Shown here piece by piece: positions 62,426 through 64,000 of a stretch of DNA of 64,000 nucleotides. Under the pieces are notes generated by a model. It made no database searches, was not told the origin of the DNA, and saw only the letters and a program-made list of their open reading frames with translations. Source of the DNA: Coleophoma eucalyptorum (taxonomy: Eukaryota; Ascomycota; Leotiomycetes; Helotiales; Dermateaceae); assembly GCA_026120035.1 (NCBI GenBank), contig JALRME010000015.1:186001-250000 (forward strand), given 5' to 3'. Each line of letters opens with the position of its first letter. The first letter of the stretch is position 1. Both the position numbers and the translations under genes were made by a program.

Positions 62426-64000
62426 TCAGAGCAACTGAATATCCTGCGTTTCAACCCCCTCAAATGCCATTCCCTCTCCATACATAACACCATGGATATA
62501 AGCCTCGCCCACAAGCCGATAGGCAGGACTGTTGTTATTCCTTCTCAGCACAAGTGGTACGCTTCCGCCCTCCAACAGGCAAACTACGTCGCCAGCCTGC
62601 GTCTGGCCTGGTACCCATCCCATGTATCGTCGTGCTGTTTGGCAGAACTGTCTATTCCTCGCGAGCCGCTCCACTCGCCGGCCAAACAACCGCGAAATAC
62701 TCATCTTGGCCTTCCCATCATCCAATGCGATTTCCTCCTCATTCTTCTCCGCTTGCTTATCCCCACCCCGAAGGAGCTTGGAGACTCCTCGAAAGCCCTT
62801 GACTAAGTGCTTGTTCGCGTAGACTGGGAACCGACTGCCAGGATTGACGAGAACCAAGCCATCTTTCTCCATCTCGGCACGCTGCTGATCGCGACTGGAG
62901 ACGTCGTGCTGTGAAAAGATCTTCATGAGCTGCGGGTTCACTTTGATGTTCTTTTCTCCCGTGGTTGAAGACCTGCCAGTCCACGCACTCGAGGAGAGAA
63001 ATCCGCGGATCACGACTGGGTTTTCAGAAAGCTGCTCGCGCCAGATGCGGAAACACTCGTGTCTGAGTGACTGTGGTGCCGAACCAAACTGGTTGAAAGG
63101 GAGGTTCCCGATTAATGTCATGGTATAGGCCTCAGAGAGAGGCTGGCCCGTTGGGTAAGGAGCGCAGGTGTCAGCAAGCTCCCGCCACTGGTTCTCCAGA
63201 GGCGGCTTGATACGTGTTGAAGTCTCCTTGTCTGTTCCGGACAGCACCTGGGAGTCTTGAAAAGGGTTATTTCCGCTCATGAAGGAATGGATCGGTAGAG
63301 CGACCTTCAACGATCTCAAGACAGCCTTCTCAAATATCTGATCGGAGGGCTCGGAAGACATAGCAAAACCTGGAGTTAAGACTTTGATCGTGTCGATTAT
63401 TCTCCCACGGAGAATTAATACGTCACTAGCTTGGCCATTGGTAGATGTTGTCTTTTCCATGGCTGGTATAATTTGAGCTTTCGTCCTCCCACTTGCTGAA
63501 TACGCCCCAGCAGGTAGAGAGTAACTTTTGGACTTCTGCGTCCAGTCCGGCGCCCAGGATGGTAAGGATTCATGTATCCCAGCTTGAGAAAGCACATTCA
63601 AGTATCCAGATTGAGTGATAGAAGATAGTGCAAATTCCTTGAATGCAACCTGATACGGATTTGACTTGGAATAGCTCACGTGGATAACCTGGCTTTCTTC
63701 CGGCATCACGAGGCCAAGCATAGCATAAATATGATCTCTGGGGTCCTTTGATCCAAAGAGCCTGGTTCCTTTGACAAAATTACTTAGATCTCCATTCTGG
63801 ACTTGCAAGGCTTTCCGGTTTTGGTCGATCTGATTAAGCTCGAGTTGGAAGAAGCGACCTTGAAGCTCCTGATTTTCTGGTTTGTGATCGGTGACAAGGT
63901 TTCTGATGCTGAGAAGTGTGAAAATGCCCTCCAAGGATATGTCTGCCTTGGTAGTGTTCAGATATATTCCGTACCTATCGACGAATTTGAACAGGGCTTT
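62426..64000 (-). CDS. HET-domain (heterokaryon incompatibility) protein, 3' part
   Basis: The frame is open from the window edge (64000) to the stop at 62426, about 525 residues; the N-terminal HET core lies outside the window. The visible part starts with the region that normally follows the HET domain: DPRDHIYAMLGL, then YSKSNPYQVAFKEFA and LPSWAPDWT. The C-terminus has the family's RRYMGWVPGQTQAGDVVCLL, VPLVLRRN and LVGEAYIHGVMYGE. A Lys/Arg-rich insert (about 62660-62830) interrupts this C-terminal part. HET proteins mediate non-self recognition cell death in filamentous fungi, though most members are uncharacterised. No intron is evident in this part. Confidence 0.9.
   Translation of the reverse strand, partial: KALFKFVDRYGIYLNTTKADISLEGIFTLLSIRNLVTDHKPENQELQGRFFQLELNQIDQNRKALQVQNGDLSNFVKGTRLFGSKDPRDHIYAMLGLVMPEESQVIHVSYSKSNPYQVAFKEFALSSITQSGYLNVLSQAGIHESLPSWAPDWTQKSKSYSLPAGAYSASGRTKAQIIPAMEKTTSTNGQASDVLILRGRIIDTIKVLTPGFAMSSEPSDQIFEKAVLRSLKVALPIHSFMSGNNPFQDSQVLSGTDKETSTRIKPPLENQWRELADTCAPYPTGQPLSEAYTMTLIGNLPFNQFGSAPQSLRHECFRIWREQLSENPVVIRGFLSSSAWTGRSSTTGEKNIKVNPQLMKIFSQHDVSSRDQQRAEMEKDGLVLVNPGSRFPVYANKHLVKGFRGVSKLLRGGDKQAEKNEEEIALDDGKAKMSISRLFGRRVERLARNRQFCQTARRYMGWVPGQTQAGDVVCLLEGGSVPLVLRRNNNSPAYRLVGEAYIHGVMYGEGMAFEGVETQDIQLL

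Overview
The window is nuclear DNA of a filamentous ascomycete (Pezizomycotina). Almost every gene is split by 45-90 nt GT-AG introns. The families are typical of that group: Zn2Cys6 and C2H2 regulators, fungal MFS transporters, RTA1-like and Rds1-like proteins, a HET-domain gene, NACHT/ankyrin NLR-like genes and CorA-like fungal membrane proteins. I cannot name the species from sequence alone. Exon joins below were worked out by hand from splice consensus and reading-frame continuity, so treat single-base boundaries as predictions.

Layout. 0.3-1.8 kb: a CorA-like membrane protein. 2.2-6.4 kb: a broken NLR-like gene with a RelA/SpoT alarmone-synthetase domain, a NACHT NTPase and an 84-bp ankyrin-like repeat array; it carries an in-frame stop and a frameshift. 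6.9-8.3 kb: a monocarboxylate-type MFS transporter. 9.8-29 kb: a metabolic stretch with a secreted carboxylesterase, a short-chain dehydrogenase divergent from a zinc alcohol dehydrogenase, a Zn2Cys6 regulator divergent from a sugar transporter, a flavin monooxygenase with an NTF2-like N-terminus, a BBE-like FAD oxidase and a C2H2 regulator. 31.3-33.6 kb: an intronless catalase-peroxidase. 34.4-38.7 kb: a second NLR-like gene (STAND N-terminal domain, NACHT, 16 ankyrin repeats) with a decayed 3' tail. 41.0-41.5 kb: a small GPI-anchored protein. 41.8-47.5 kb: a ten-exon, about 1,700-residue CorA-like protein. 48.8-61.9 kb: a Zn2Cys6 regulator with a GC-AG intron, an RTA1-like protein, an Rds1-like ferritin-fold protein, a salicylate-hydroxylase-like monooxygenase, a GPI-anchored GH13 enzyme lacking a catalytic-site His, a small two-TM protein and a glutathione S-transferase. 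62.4 kb to the edge: the 3' part of a HET-domain gene.

How it fits together. Three loci (2.2-6.4, 34.4-38.7, 62.4-64 kb) belong to families used in fungal non-self recognition, and two of them show fresh damage and highly similar internal repeats, as expected for fast-turnover recognition genes. The 9.8-29 kb block looks like accessory catabolism or detoxification with its own regulators and several palindromic promoter sites; there is no PKS or NRPS backbone gene. The most unusual object is the RelA/SpoT-NACHT-ankyrin gene, in which a single TAG falls immediately after an apparently intact alarmone-synthetase domain.
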